Source: Lewinella sp050633125
Lineage (GTDB): Bacteria; Bacteroidota; Bacteroidia; Chitinophagales; Saprospiraceae
Direction: 5' to 3'
Assembly (NCBI RefSeq): GCF_050633125.1
Contig: NZ_JBOEFX010000076.1
Coordinates: 18,271 to 82,270 of the forward strand
Length of the DNA stretch: 64,000 nt
Shown: positions 50,701 to 58,198 of the stretch, piece by piece
Layout of the letters: each line of letters opens with the position of its first letter
Position numbering within the stretch: position 1 is the first letter of the stretch
The notes under the pieces: generated by a model
The model's input: only the letters and a program-made list of their open reading frames with translations
The model's database searches: none
Told to the model about the DNA's origin: nothing
Position numbers and translations under genes: made by a program

Positions 50701-53539
50701 CTTCACCAACACACAGCCCGGCATCCGTTTTGATTATCCGCTTTCGCTGAACAATGTTTACTTTACGGAGCCAGCAGGAGACGCCACCATTGATACAGAC
50801 AATGGTACATTCAATTCAGTTACCCTTAACGGGAATGCACGATTATTGCGCCAACAAAGCATGGACACCCTCCTGTGTGCGCCGGGTAAAGCCTACCGTT
50901 TTGATGCTTTCTTCACCCAGACGATCAATGAATACTGGCAGATCATTGGCAACAACTGCACCCCGATCAGCCTGTCTTCGACCATGCTCAATTCGCTAGC
51001 CAACGTAAATATGCCCGCTAGTGGCAACATCCTTGCCGACTTTATCCAGATGCGCGATATCCAGGCCGCAGGCGGTGCTAACTTCCTCGCCGGAGCCCGC
51101 AGTACGGATATTGACAACACCAACGTGGGTTGGATCTTTGATAGCGCTCCCGAGTTTATAGATGTTGGTTTCTTGGGGCCTGATCAAGCGCTTTGCAATG
51201 GTGATCCATTGACCCTAAACGCCTATTCCTACACCATAGGAGAAACCTACCTCTGGCAAGATGGCTCCACCGATTCTACTTTGGTGATTACGCAATCAGG
51301 TTCTTATGCCGTAGAGGTTAATTTTCAGACCAGCTGTGTTATAAGAGATACGATTGAAGTCATTGCCGCCCAAGATTTCGCAGTAGATCTTGTAGATGAC
51401 CCGATAGTTTGTAGTGGTGAAACACTTACGTTAGATCCAGGCATTACCATTAATGGTGCAAGTTACTTGTGGCAAGATGGATCTACTGATCCTACATTTA
51501 CCTTGAATACAGGGGGAGAATACAGTGTGGTCGTCAATATAGGTGGTTGCGAAGCCGGTGATACGACGATGGTGAGCCTCGCCACCGCCCCCATTGTCAA
51601 TCTTGGTTTAGACATCAATCTCTGTGATGGAGAAACCTTTGACTTGACCTCCAATGTAACCGCAGATACTTATTTATGGCAAGATGCAAGCACCAATAAT
51701 AATTTTTCGGGTAATGCGCCAGGGGTCTACTGGCTAGAAGCCGCCAACAGTGGTTGTAGCACCCGCGACACTGTACTTGTCAACTATTTTAGTGTGCCAA
51801 TCATTGACTTAGGCAATGATACCTTAGTGTGCGACCAGCCTAGTCTTATGCTAGGATTTCCTGCTTCGGATATTAGCTATACCTGGTCAACAGGAAGCAC
51901 TATGAATGGGATCACCGTCTTCCAATCCGGCCTATATTGGGTAGAAGGCAATCGAATGGGCTGTAGCAGTCGCGATTCTATCAACGTTACTTTCCAGGAT
52001 AATCCAACGATTGAGTTTGGCGACGAAATATTTGCCTGCCAGGGAGATGTCATCAACCTTACTTCCCCCGCAGTAGCCGATGCTTACGCGTGGAGCGACG
52101 GAGATATGGATGCTGATTTTTCAACGACCACAGCAGGCACCTATTTCCTTGATGCTACCTTTGGAAGTTGTATCGTCCGAGAGTATTTCGAGGTCATCCT
52201 GAGTGATGGCCCTGTAATTACACCATTAGGTGCTGATACTACGCTTTGCGAAGGAGAAAGCCTCAACTTGATGGCCATTACAGATAGCGGCACCATCTCA
52301 TGGCAGGACGGGAGTACGACAAATAACTTTACCGTTAGCGAAGCTGGCGAGTATTGGTTTACAGCCGACAACATGGGCTGTACTTCCAGCGACACTATTT
52401 TAGTAGCAATCATAGACTTGCCGGAGCTTGATTTTGCTCCGTTTTACGAAAGTTGTGAAGGCACTACATTTACACTAGGTTCTCCAATAGCAGCAGACAG
52501 TTACCTGTGGAGCAATGGTGACACTGGCCCCACCTTTACGGAAACTGCACCTGGAGGTTACGATCTGACTGCCACCATTGGCACCTGTATCTTAAACGAT
52601 GATTTCACCCTTGACTTCCTGATCGCCCCAGTAATTGACTTGGGCCCCGATCAAATGCCTTGCGAAGGTCCGCCAGTTGTATTAAACGCAGGTCAAAGCG
52701 GGATATGGCAAGATGGGTCGTCATCGTCCATTTACCTTGTGGAAAACAGTGGCCTCTACTTCGTAGAAGTAGCCAATGGTGACTGTACCAGCCGTGATTC
52801 TGTGGTGATTGACTTCCTCCCTGCTCCTGATTTTGATCTAGGCGAAGACCTGACCGCCTGTGAAGGGGAAGCAGTTACGCTCAATGCGCCTGCAAACCTT
52901 GGCGCCATCAGCTGGGACGATGGAAGCACAGACCAAAACCGAGACCTAAATACTCCCGGCATCTATTGGCTCGACATCACCGGCGCAAATGGCTGTATCA
53001 GTCGCGACTCGGTTAACCTCGCTTTTGCGCCACTCCCGTTACTAGAACTAGGAATGGACACCATCGTGTGCGAAAACCAATCTTTTGAGGTACAACCAAC
53101 GGTAGGCCAAGGTGTTTTCCAGTGGTTTGATGGCACAACAAGAGATAATTACCTAGTGGAAAGCCCCGGGTTAATTACTGCTACCTTAGCTAACAATGGA
53201 TGTGTTGTATCAGACACGATCCGAGTTCAATTCAAGGAATGTAAAGTTTTCCAGGCTTTCATCCCAAATATCTTTTCGCCCAATGAGGATGGTGTCAATG
53301 ATGTCTTTTTCATTCAGTTGGATCCATCTGTACTCGTTTTGGAATACGAATTACAAATCTATGATCGCTGGGGAGGTCAAATCTTCGTGAGCAATAACCT
53401 CAGCGAAGGCTGGAATGGCAAAACGCGTGGAGAATTAATGCCTGCTGGCGTCTATGTTTATTTTGTCAATATCACCTACAGTGATGATCTTGGCATCAAT
53501 AAGGAGGTATTGATGGGGGATGTGACTTTGATTAGGTAA
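47792..53539 (+). CDS. Giant T9SS type B protein with three large and ten small tandem modules
   Basis: 1915 residues. The signal peptide ends at about LLAA (residue 24). Three modules of about 370 residues (starting near 25, 400 and 764) each open with an FWxGGxGNWxDxxHW-type phrase (DYFWIGGSGNWSDISHW; DFFWVGGTGNWNDPTHW; LYWVGDAGDWNDENNW), continue with a DDxxFDxNSF phrase and a CR/CH-x-M-x-W phrase, and close with a DINAAGAF-like phrase. Next come ten modules of about 65 residues (about 1125-1815, LWQDGSTD type). The last 94 residues are the type B sorting domain (IPNIFSPNEDGVNDVFFI, IYDRWGGQIF, GWNGKTRGELMPAGVYVY). It should be exported by the T9SS and displayed. The function of the 370-residue module is unknown to me; a beta-helix or glycan-binding role is only a guess. 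Confidence 0.92.
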   Translation: MRFPKSFLFLFIFTLSNLSVLLAADYFWIGGSGNWSDISHWATSSGGAITHSQAPTADDDIFFDGNSFTAPGQTVTMNTDIIFCRNMTWLGATNNPTFIGGTNVTLNIYGSLDLIPTMTFSFTGQTVFTGTLPTNTISYGTHPAGQDVFFDGTATWLLNSGITVDSAFVLNEGNLQTNGQNIDCKYFESRTNNNRTLDLAGSIITIRGTTIDPFSGNVPEQIIQPLRLHASNLTMIAGTSTFILIDPVVDIWMEGPGVINFNRVILSSPMGNSRIIPWIPSGNGADAPTMNYNELDLFHLTLLNGSPTINNLILHPGQRYQFEAGETFTLGAIDAQGDCLQSIGIESSSAGDATNFVTGSNVAVDFVSLRDINAAGAFTANNVVDLGNNTGWTLNPRPSQDFFWVGGTGNWNDPTHWSFTSGGPGSGCIPSQLDDVYFDANSFNAAGQSVTVNVENAYCRSMDWTGATNMPNLTGLANNSLRLGGSLTFITAMQHTFAGAYYFESDQLGNTITSAGQPFNFDVNFSGTGGEWILQDDLYVDFNLYFFSGILRTNDQDMEVNRFYSEFASPRQLYLGSSYIRVNLHNFYAPIWEVNTDNLLLDAGTSTIEHQGPFSALHRTFGTTTAAYHKIIFSSFEGRLFSLIDFPGTDVTIDSLWFHQEGAISGNNTVDYWYLAPGHQYNFVSDVTQTINELDANGNCLDGMIYIRTNSTGYTTNFNIANDHTFDRIFLHGIIQTGTGNLQANNSIDDGGNVNWNFANFAGRTLYWVGDAGDWNDENNWSLSSGGPGGECIPTPIDDVIFDVNSFSSINPLVSNSLGNNMYCHDMTWEAGIANTPNFNSNYIQIFGSLTIEGTMEWNVFLIKFNGSNNHTITTTGIRLHTLYFEGTGSYQLTDPLNAATISLNRGTFDTNNQPIIVEDIGAIGLPNPKTLILRDSEIELTGNNPGPFISTFTVFSAGLDLQPGNSNIYFTNTQPGIRFDYPLSLNNVYFTEPAGDATIDTDNGTFNSVTLNGNARLLRQQSMDTLLCAPGKAYRFDAFFTQTINEYWQIIGNNCTPISLSSTMLNSLANVNMPASGNILADFIQMRDIQAAGGANFLAGARSTDIDNTNVGWIFDSAPEFIDVGFLGPDQALCNGDPLTLNAYSYTIGETYLWQDGSTDSTLVITQSGSYAVEVNFQTSCVIRDTIEVIAAQDFAVDLVDDPIVCSGETLTLDPGITINGASYLWQDGSTDPTFTLNTGGEYSVVVNIGGCEAGDTTMVSLATAPIVNLGLDINLCDGETFDLTSNVTADTYLWQDASTNNNFSGNAPGVYWLEAANSGCSTRDTVLVNYFSVPIIDLGNDTLVCDQPSLMLGFPASDISYTWSTGSTMNGITVFQSGLYWVEGNRMGCSSRDSINVTFQDNPTIEFGDEIFACQGDVINLTSPAVADAYAWSDGDMDADFSTTTAGTYFLDATFGSCIVREYFEVILSDGPVITPLGADTTLCEGESLNLMAITDSGTISWQDGSTTNNFTVSEAGEYWFTADNMGCTSSDTILVAIIDLPELDFAPFYESCEGTTFTLGSPIAADSYLWSNGDTGPTFTETAPGGYDLTATIGTCILNDDFTLDFLIAPVIDLGPDQMPCEGPPVVLNAGQSGIWQDGSSSSIYLVENSGLYFVEVANGDCTSRDSVVIDFLPAPDFDLGEDLTACEGEAVTLNAPANLGAISWDDGSTDQNRDLNTPGIYWLDITGANGCISRDSVNLAFAPLPLLELGMDTIVCENQSFEVQPTVGQGVFQWFDGTTRDNYLVESPGLITATLANNGCVVSDTIRVQFKECKVFQAFIPNIFSPNEDGVNDVFFIQLDPSVLVLEYELQIYDRWGGQIFVSNNLSEGWNGKTRGELMPAGVYVYFVNITYSDDLGINKEVLMGDVTLIR
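47864..51150 (+). repeat. Three tandem ~1.1 kb coding modules
   Basis: Module starts are at about 47864, 48992 and 50081. They are clearly related in protein sequence (FWxGGxGNW opening, PxxxDDxxFDxNSF, and C-x-M-x-W), but divergent in DNA, so they arose by old internal duplication. Confidence 0.8.
51170..53235 (+). repeat. Ten tandem short Ig-like modules (coding)
   Basis: Ten units of about 62-70 residues with a shared pattern: G-D-x-x-x-C-x-G-E, then LWQDGST or WxDGST, then G-x-Y-x-x-E and a second Cys before RDT or RDS. Two cysteines per unit suggest a disulfide in each module. Confidence 0.8.
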
Positions 53540-53699
53540 GGGTTTGGGGTTGGTGGTCAAGCTAAGCGAATACGTGTATAACGCCTCTCCTCCCCCTTTA
53601 AAAAAACATTCCGAAACAAAGCCATTTTCAACAATGGGAAGGGTCGGGAATGGGGCTTGTGGTTGATTTTGAAAAGGGTTTCGTTAAAAAAATGAAGAC

Positions 53700-54917
53700 A
53701 TGATCAAAAGCGTTGTATTTCTCGTACTATTACTAACGAACAGTTTTTTCACCTCACTTAACAGCCAAGCAGATACTATGGCTTTGCCTATTTTTCAACA
53801 TAGGCTAAGCAAAAACCTTATTGAGGATTTATCAAATGGTGCTTTGGATGAATCAAAAGTAGCCTCTCAACTAACTTACATAGGAGAATACCTAAAAGCG
53901 CAAGAGATTTCTTATGATGGCCCAATAGCCTGGGGTTTTGACACACTTACTTGGGAAGATCAAGTATATTTTGCCGATTTTTCGCCAATAGATGCTATTG
54001 CCTCAATAATAGAAGAATCAGCTAAACATCAAATAGTCATTATCAATGAAGCCCACCATAAGCCTCAACATCGAATGCTTACAAGGAGCCTGTTAAAAGG
54101 TTTGTATCAAAATGGTTATAAGTATTTCGGCCTGGAGGCTTTAACGAACCTTAATGATTCAATAGAAAGAAAATTCAGTCATGGCACTACGATAAACGAA
54201 AGAGGGTATCCATTAAACTCCCCTGTTTCAGGCACTTACACCAGTGAGCCTCAAATGTCAAATTTGATAAGGGAAGCTATAACTATTGGTTTTACCATTT
54301 TCAAATACGAAGAATTTGGAAAAGAAAGAGAACAGAACCAAGCTAAAAACATAGCTAAGATTTTAGAGGAAGACCCCGAGGCCAAAATATTAATCCATTG
54401 CGGTTGGTATCATTTGTTAGAAAAAGCAAACAATGAAAAACGATGGATGGCGAGCTACCTATCGGAATATACCGGAATAAATCCATTGACGATTTATCAA
54501 GACATATTAGTCGAACGATATTCTTCTAAAGAGAGTCCATTTTATGAAATGATCAAATATGACTCACCAAAAGTATTTAGGAACCAATTTGGTGAATATT
54601 ACAATGGATTTAAAGGGAATTCCTACTTTGACATCTTGGTATACCACCCAAGAACACAATTTGTAATGAACAGGCCTAATTGGTTATACCATTACCCTGG
54701 AAATAAGAGTTACGACATCGAAAACATTACGGTTGGCTATCCATGTTTAATAAAAGCCTATAAATCAAATGAAGATAGCCATGCTATGCCAATTGATATC
54801 ATCGAGAAAGATTACGAAAATGATCCTACTGTTTTATGTCTACCTCTTGGTGAATATAGATTAGAGATTACCAACGATTCCGGAGATAAAGAAATCAGAA
54901 CCATAATTATTAAATAG
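53700..54917 (+). CDS. Secreted protein resembling the EreA/ChaN-type superfamily
   Basis: 405 residues with a signal peptide (to about residue 25). The middle has three phrases seen in the EreA/ChaN/TIKI-like superfamily: VIINEAHHKPQHRMLTRSLL (about 110-130, paired acidic and His), KYFGLEAL (about 140), and KILIHCGWYHLLEKA (about 228-242). In related families these residues bind metal or heme, or cleave esters. The overall match is distant, and the C-terminal part (from about 290) is a small beta domain ending in YRLEITNDSGDKEIRT. It is transcribed alone. The function is not established. Confidence 0.55.
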   Translation: MIKSVVFLVLLLTNSFFTSLNSQADTMALPIFQHRLSKNLIEDLSNGALDESKVASQLTYIGEYLKAQEISYDGPIAWGFDTLTWEDQVYFADFSPIDAIASIIEESAKHQIVIINEAHHKPQHRMLTRSLLKGLYQNGYKYFGLEALTNLNDSIERKFSHGTTINERGYPLNSPVSGTYTSEPQMSNLIREAITIGFTIFKYEEFGKEREQNQAKNIAKILEEDPEAKILIHCGWYHLLEKANNEKRWMASYLSEYTGINPLTIYQDILVERYSSKESPFYEMIKYDSPKVFRNQFGEYYNGFKGNSYFDILVYHPRTQFVMNRPNWLYHYPGNKSYDIENITVGYPCLIKAYKSNEDSHAMPIDIIEKDYENDPTVLCLPLGEYRLEITNDSGDKEIRTIIIK

Positions 54918-54989
54918 ATGGTCAGAGCACTAGCTTGGACCAGTCCAAAACAGTAAAAAAATAATCCTACACCTTTACGACTAATAACT

Positions 54990-55718
54990 ATGAAAATCAT
55001 CAACCTTTGGTCCAGCCCAAGAAATATATCGACGGCCTTGATGTACAGTTTTGCACAACGACCAGATACAACGATCGTTGATGAACCCTTGTATGCCTAC
55101 TACCTTGCGAACACCAACAGTGAGGCCGCACACCCAGGTGTTGCAGAAATCATGGCCAGTCAATCAGCAGATGGGAATGAAGTGGTGAATAAAGTAATTA
55201 TGGGAGACCACTACCCTACTCCTGTTGTGGTACACAAGCAGATGACTCATCATTTGATGGATCTGGATCGCAGTTTTCTGCACCAGTGCGACAACGTAAT
55301 GCTCATCCGTGATCCGCGGGCGATATTGGCTTCCTATACCAAGGTTATCCAACAACCAACGCCTTTTGATATCGGTATTCCGCAGCAAGATGATTTGTAT
55401 GCTTACTTGAAGAAGCACCACTTGTTGAAAGCCATTGTCGATGCCCGAATACTGTTACAAAACCCTCGGGATATTCTGCAAAAACTTTGCGACAAGTTAG
55501 AGATTCCATTCACAGAACAAATGCTTGGCTGGACCGCAGGAGCACTTCCTGAAGATGGCGTTTGGGCCAAGTATTGGTACAGCAACGTACATTCGTCAAC
55601 AGGCTTCAAACCCTATCAGGAGAAAGTGATTGAATTACCAGCCCATTTAGAAGAGATTGCCAGGAAATGCCAACCTGCTTATCAGATGTTGTTGAGAGAT
55701 TCATTGCTGATAGACTAA
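54990..55718 (+). CDS. Sulfotransferase-like P-loop protein
   Basis: 242 residues. The N-terminus IINLWSSPRNISTALMYSFA matches the 5'-phosphosulfate-binding loop of sulfotransferases. VMLIRDPRAILASYTK (about 103-118) matches the 3'-phosphate-binding motif (RDPR). Family members often carry names such as branched-chain aminotransferase through older misannotation; no aminotransferase motif is present. The acceptor is unknown. It starts 72 bases after the preceding gene. Confidence 0.75.
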   Translation: MKIINLWSSPRNISTALMYSFAQRPDTTIVDEPLYAYYLANTNSEAAHPGVAEIMASQSADGNEVVNKVIMGDHYPTPVVVHKQMTHHLMDLDRSFLHQCDNVMLIRDPRAILASYTKVIQQPTPFDIGIPQQDDLYAYLKKHHLLKAIVDARILLQNPRDILQKLCDKLEIPFTEQMLGWTAGALPEDGVWAKYWYSNVHSSTGFKPYQEKVIELPAHLEEIARKCQPAYQMLLRDSLLID

Positions 55719-55748
55719 AAAGGTCAGCTTAATAGTGTAATTTGATGG

Positions 55749-55769
55749 GCCGTAGCTGCAACCTACGGC
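55749..55769. terminator. Hairpin between convergent genes
   Basis: GCCGTAG (55749-55755) pairs exactly with CTACGGC (55763-55769) around a 7-base loop. No T-run follows on either strand, so it is a weak candidate terminator for the sulfotransferase-like or dapF transcripts. Confidence 0.35.
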
Positions 55770-55849
55770 GAACTTGAGGGTCAAACAATGGAAACTGTGT
55801 ACTTGGATTCAAATAGTACTCCATCCTAGTACCAAGTACTTAATATCTT

Positions 55850-56635
55850 TCAAACGCTTATTTCGCCAGTAAAAACAAAGGTTGCCGGACCACATAGCCA
55901 AGAAGAAAAGGCTATACCATCATAATCCACTTTCACTTCTAGTGCACCACCTTTAGCAAGAACGGGCACTGTAAATAGCCCAGGTTTTCCGCGCCGTTGA
56001 ACGGCTACAATTGCCGCTGCGGTAACGCCGGTCCCACAGGCCAGTGTCTCCGCTTCTACCCCACGTTCATAAGTCGCAATCGTCAAGCCATTCACATCGC
56101 CATTGATGAAATTCACATTGGTACCGCCAGGGGAAAAGGCTGCGTTATTTCTCAATACACGCCCCTGCGCATCAACATCAATAGCAGCTAGATCATCGTG
56201 CCACTCCAGATAATGGGGAGAGCCGGTATCAAGAAAGCAGCCATTAAGAACCGTCTCTATTTTATCTACTTTGCCCATTTCTAGCTGAACCCAATCAGGG
56301 CGCTCTACTATCGCCCGATGGACGCCATCTACCGCATGGAAGGTCGTTTCTTTTCCGATCACCCCCAACTTGAAAGCGTACGCCACCAGGCAACGCCCTC
56401 CGTTTCCACACATGGTACTGGGTCGTCCGTCCGAGTTGTAGTATTTCATCTCGAAATCCAGCTCAGGGTGCGGCTCCAATAACATGAGCCCGTCACCACC
56501 AATACCGAAGCGGCGATCACAAAGGCGGGCAATGTTCTCCACAGAAAGGTCCGTCAAAACAACGCCTTCCAAATGGTTAACAATAATAAAATCATTGCCC
56601 GCTCCCTGATATTTCACGAAAGAAAACGCCTTCAT
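55850..56635 (-). CDS. dapF: Diaminopimelate epimerase
   Basis: 261 residues. Both catalytic cysteines are present: STMCGNGGRCLVAYAFK (about residue 75) and ETLACGTGVTAAAIVA (about 205). The N-terminal FVKYQGAGNDFIIVNH is the family start. It converts LL- to meso-diaminopimelate for lysine and peptidoglycan. The ATG at 56635 lies two bases after the rluA-type stop; a TTG at 56650 would overlap that gene and is rejected. It forms an operon with the pseudouridine synthase upstream. Confidence 0.95.
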   Translation of the reverse strand: MKAFSFVKYQGAGNDFIIVNHLEGVVLTDLSVENIARLCDRRFGIGGDGLMLLEPHPELDFEMKYYNSDGRPSTMCGNGGRCLVAYAFKLGVIGKETTFHAVDGVHRAIVERPDWVQLEMGKVDKIETVLNGCFLDTGSPHYLEWHDDLAAIDVDAQGRVLRNNAAFSPGGTNVNFINGDVNGLTIATYERGVEAETLACGTGVTAAAIVAVQRRGKPGLFTVPVLAKGGALEVKVDYDGIAFSSWLCGPATFVFTGEISV

Positions 56636-56637
56636 AA

Positions 56638-57333
56638 CTATCTTTTCCAAAAGCCTTTAAACAAGTCCCAAATATCTTCCTTTGGTGGATTGGCATAAAT
56701 CGTCACACGCTCTTTCTTGACCGGATGGATAAAGGAAAGTTGACGACAATGCAGATTGATATTACCGTCTAAATTGGTCGTAGTAGCTCCGTATTTGATA
56801 TCTCCTCGAATAGGCGTCTTATTTTTAGACAACTGTACCCGAATCTGGTGAGGGCGCCCCGTTTTAGGCTTTACTTCCTGTAAAGAATAGGTACTGATTC
56901 GGCCAAGCATTTTATAAGTCAACTCTGCCTTTTTAGCACCATCTGCGCGATTGCTCATAAAGTCGAAAGCTTTGGCAAAGTTTCGATCTTTCTCTTTACG
57001 GATATAATGAACCAGCTCTCCTTCCATAGGGTCAGGTTGAAGCTCCGTAATCGCCCAGTAGGTTTTTTCGACCTCGCGTTGTTTAAACAACTCGTTCATC
57101 CGCGTCAGGCCCTTGCTGGTCCGTGCAAATAGTAGCACACCGCTTACCGGGCGATCCAAACGGTGAATAACGCCAAGGAAGACGTCACCAGGTTTGTTAT
57201 ATTGAACTTTGATGTAATTCTTTACATATTCCGCCAAAGTAGTATCTCCGGTATGGTCACCTTGAACCAGGTAGCCCGCAGGCTTGTTAATGGCAATGAG
57301 GTGGTTATCCTCGTAAAGCACTTGTAAGTGCAT
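56638..57333 (-). CDS. RluA family pseudouridine synthase
   Basis: 231 residues, no S4 domain. The catalytic motif is VIHRLDRPVSGVLLFARTSK (Asp at about residue 64) and the substrate motif is GRPHQIRVQLSKNKTPI. It modifies tRNA or rRNA uridines; which position is not clear. It is the first gene of the rluA-dapF operon. Its upstream region overlaps the start of the divergent mqnD. Confidence 0.9.
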   Translation of the reverse strand: MHLQVLYEDNHLIAINKPAGYLVQGDHTGDTTLAEYVKNYIKVQYNKPGDVFLGVIHRLDRPVSGVLLFARTSKGLTRMNELFKQREVEKTYWAITELQPDPMEGELVHYIRKEKDRNFAKAFDFMSNRADGAKKAELTYKMLGRISTYSLQEVKPKTGRPHQIRVQLSKNKTPIRGDIKYGATTTNLDGNINLHCRQLSFIHPVKKERVTIYANPPKEDIWDLFKGFWKR

Positions 57334-57353
57334 AGTTTCTTGAATTTAGGCCA

Positions 57354-57361
57354 CAAAATTA
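57354..57361 (-). promoter_or_regulatory. -7 element of the rluA-dapF operon
   Basis: The minus strand reads TAATTTTG, exact TAnnTTTG, 21 bases before the rluA-type ATG. Its first base overlaps the mqnD ATG (57361) on the other strand. No -33 TTG was seen at 20 bases, where mqnD coding sequence would have to supply it. Confidence 0.4.
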
Positions 57362-58191
57362 TGAAATTATCTCTAGGGTTTTCTCCTTGTCCTAACGACA
57401 CTTTTATTTTTGATGCTTTAGTCCACCAAAAAGTCGATACTGAAGGGCTCGAATTTGACGTAATTCTGGCCGATGTGGAGGAGCTGAATCAAAAAGCAGT
57501 ACAAGGCGTTTTAGACATCACCAAGCTTAGTTATCACGCTTATGCTCACTTGACTAACCAATATGTATTATTAGATGCAGGCTCCGCGCTAGGGCGCAAT
57601 TGTGGTCCTTTACTTATTGCCAAACGCCCGCTAAGCGCAGAAGAAATAAAAAAAGGACCAATCGCCATCCCCGGAAAATTAACCACAGCCAACTTTTTAC
57701 TCAGCCTTGCCTACCCTGAAGCACAAAACAAGCAAGAGTTTCTTTTTTCCGATATTGAAAAAGCCGTACAGCAAGAAGAAGTTATTGCCGGGTTGATCAT
57801 TCACGAAAATCGCTTCACCTATCAGGACAAAGGCCTCGTAAAAATCCAGGACTTAGGCGAGTTCTGGGAAGGTAGTACCGGTCATCCTATTCCCTTAGGA
57901 GGAATTGTGGCACACCGTCGTTTAGCTCCTGATATTCAGCATAAAATAAATAGAGTGATGGCAAGAAGTGTCGCTTACGCACAACAGCACCCTTTAGCAA
58001 CCCGCGACTATGTAAGTGCTCACGCCCAGGAGATGGATGAGGACGTTATGTACGCTCACATTGGTCTTTATGTAAATGATTATACACGCGACCTCGGAAC
58101 GGAAGGCCGTGCTGCTATAGCAGCTTTGTTTCAGAAAGCAGAAGCGATTAACATTGTTCCTGCGATCAAGGAGGAAATTTTCCTAAAATAG
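57361..58191 (+). CDS. mqnD: 1,4-dihydroxy-6-naphthoate synthase (futalosine menaquinone pathway)
   Basis: 276 residues. The N-terminus MKLSLGFSPCPNDTFIFDAL is the MqnD family signature, with the conserved Cys and Asn. It is a periplasmic-binding-protein fold; ITKLSYHAYAHL and GPLLIAKRP are also typical. The enzyme converts cyclic de-hypoxanthine futalosine to 1,4-dihydroxy-6-naphthoate. The ATG at 57361 gives this exact start; an upstream in-frame ATG at 57328 adds 11 residues and overlaps the divergent gene. Other mqn genes are not in the window. Confidence 0.92.
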   Translation: MKLSLGFSPCPNDTFIFDALVHQKVDTEGLEFDVILADVEELNQKAVQGVLDITKLSYHAYAHLTNQYVLLDAGSALGRNCGPLLIAKRPLSAEEIKKGPIAIPGKLTTANFLLSLAYPEAQNKQEFLFSDIEKAVQQEEVIAGLIIHENRFTYQDKGLVKIQDLGEFWEGSTGHPIPLGGIVAHRRLAPDIQHKINRVMARSVAYAQQHPLATRDYVSAHAQEMDEDVMYAHIGLYVNDYTRDLGTEGRAAIAALFQKAEAINIVPAIKEEIFLK

Positions 58192-58198
58192 GCAGCGA

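Noticed and set aside
54990..55718. Branched-chain aminotransferase (a name often attached to this family)
   Set aside because: There is no PLP-lysine motif; the protein has a sulfotransferase-type P-loop and RDPR motif.
55749..55769. tRNA-like cloverleaf from the GCCGTAG/CTACGGC pairing
   Set aside because: Only one hairpin is present; no acceptor stem, D-arm or T-arm, and no anticodon loop.
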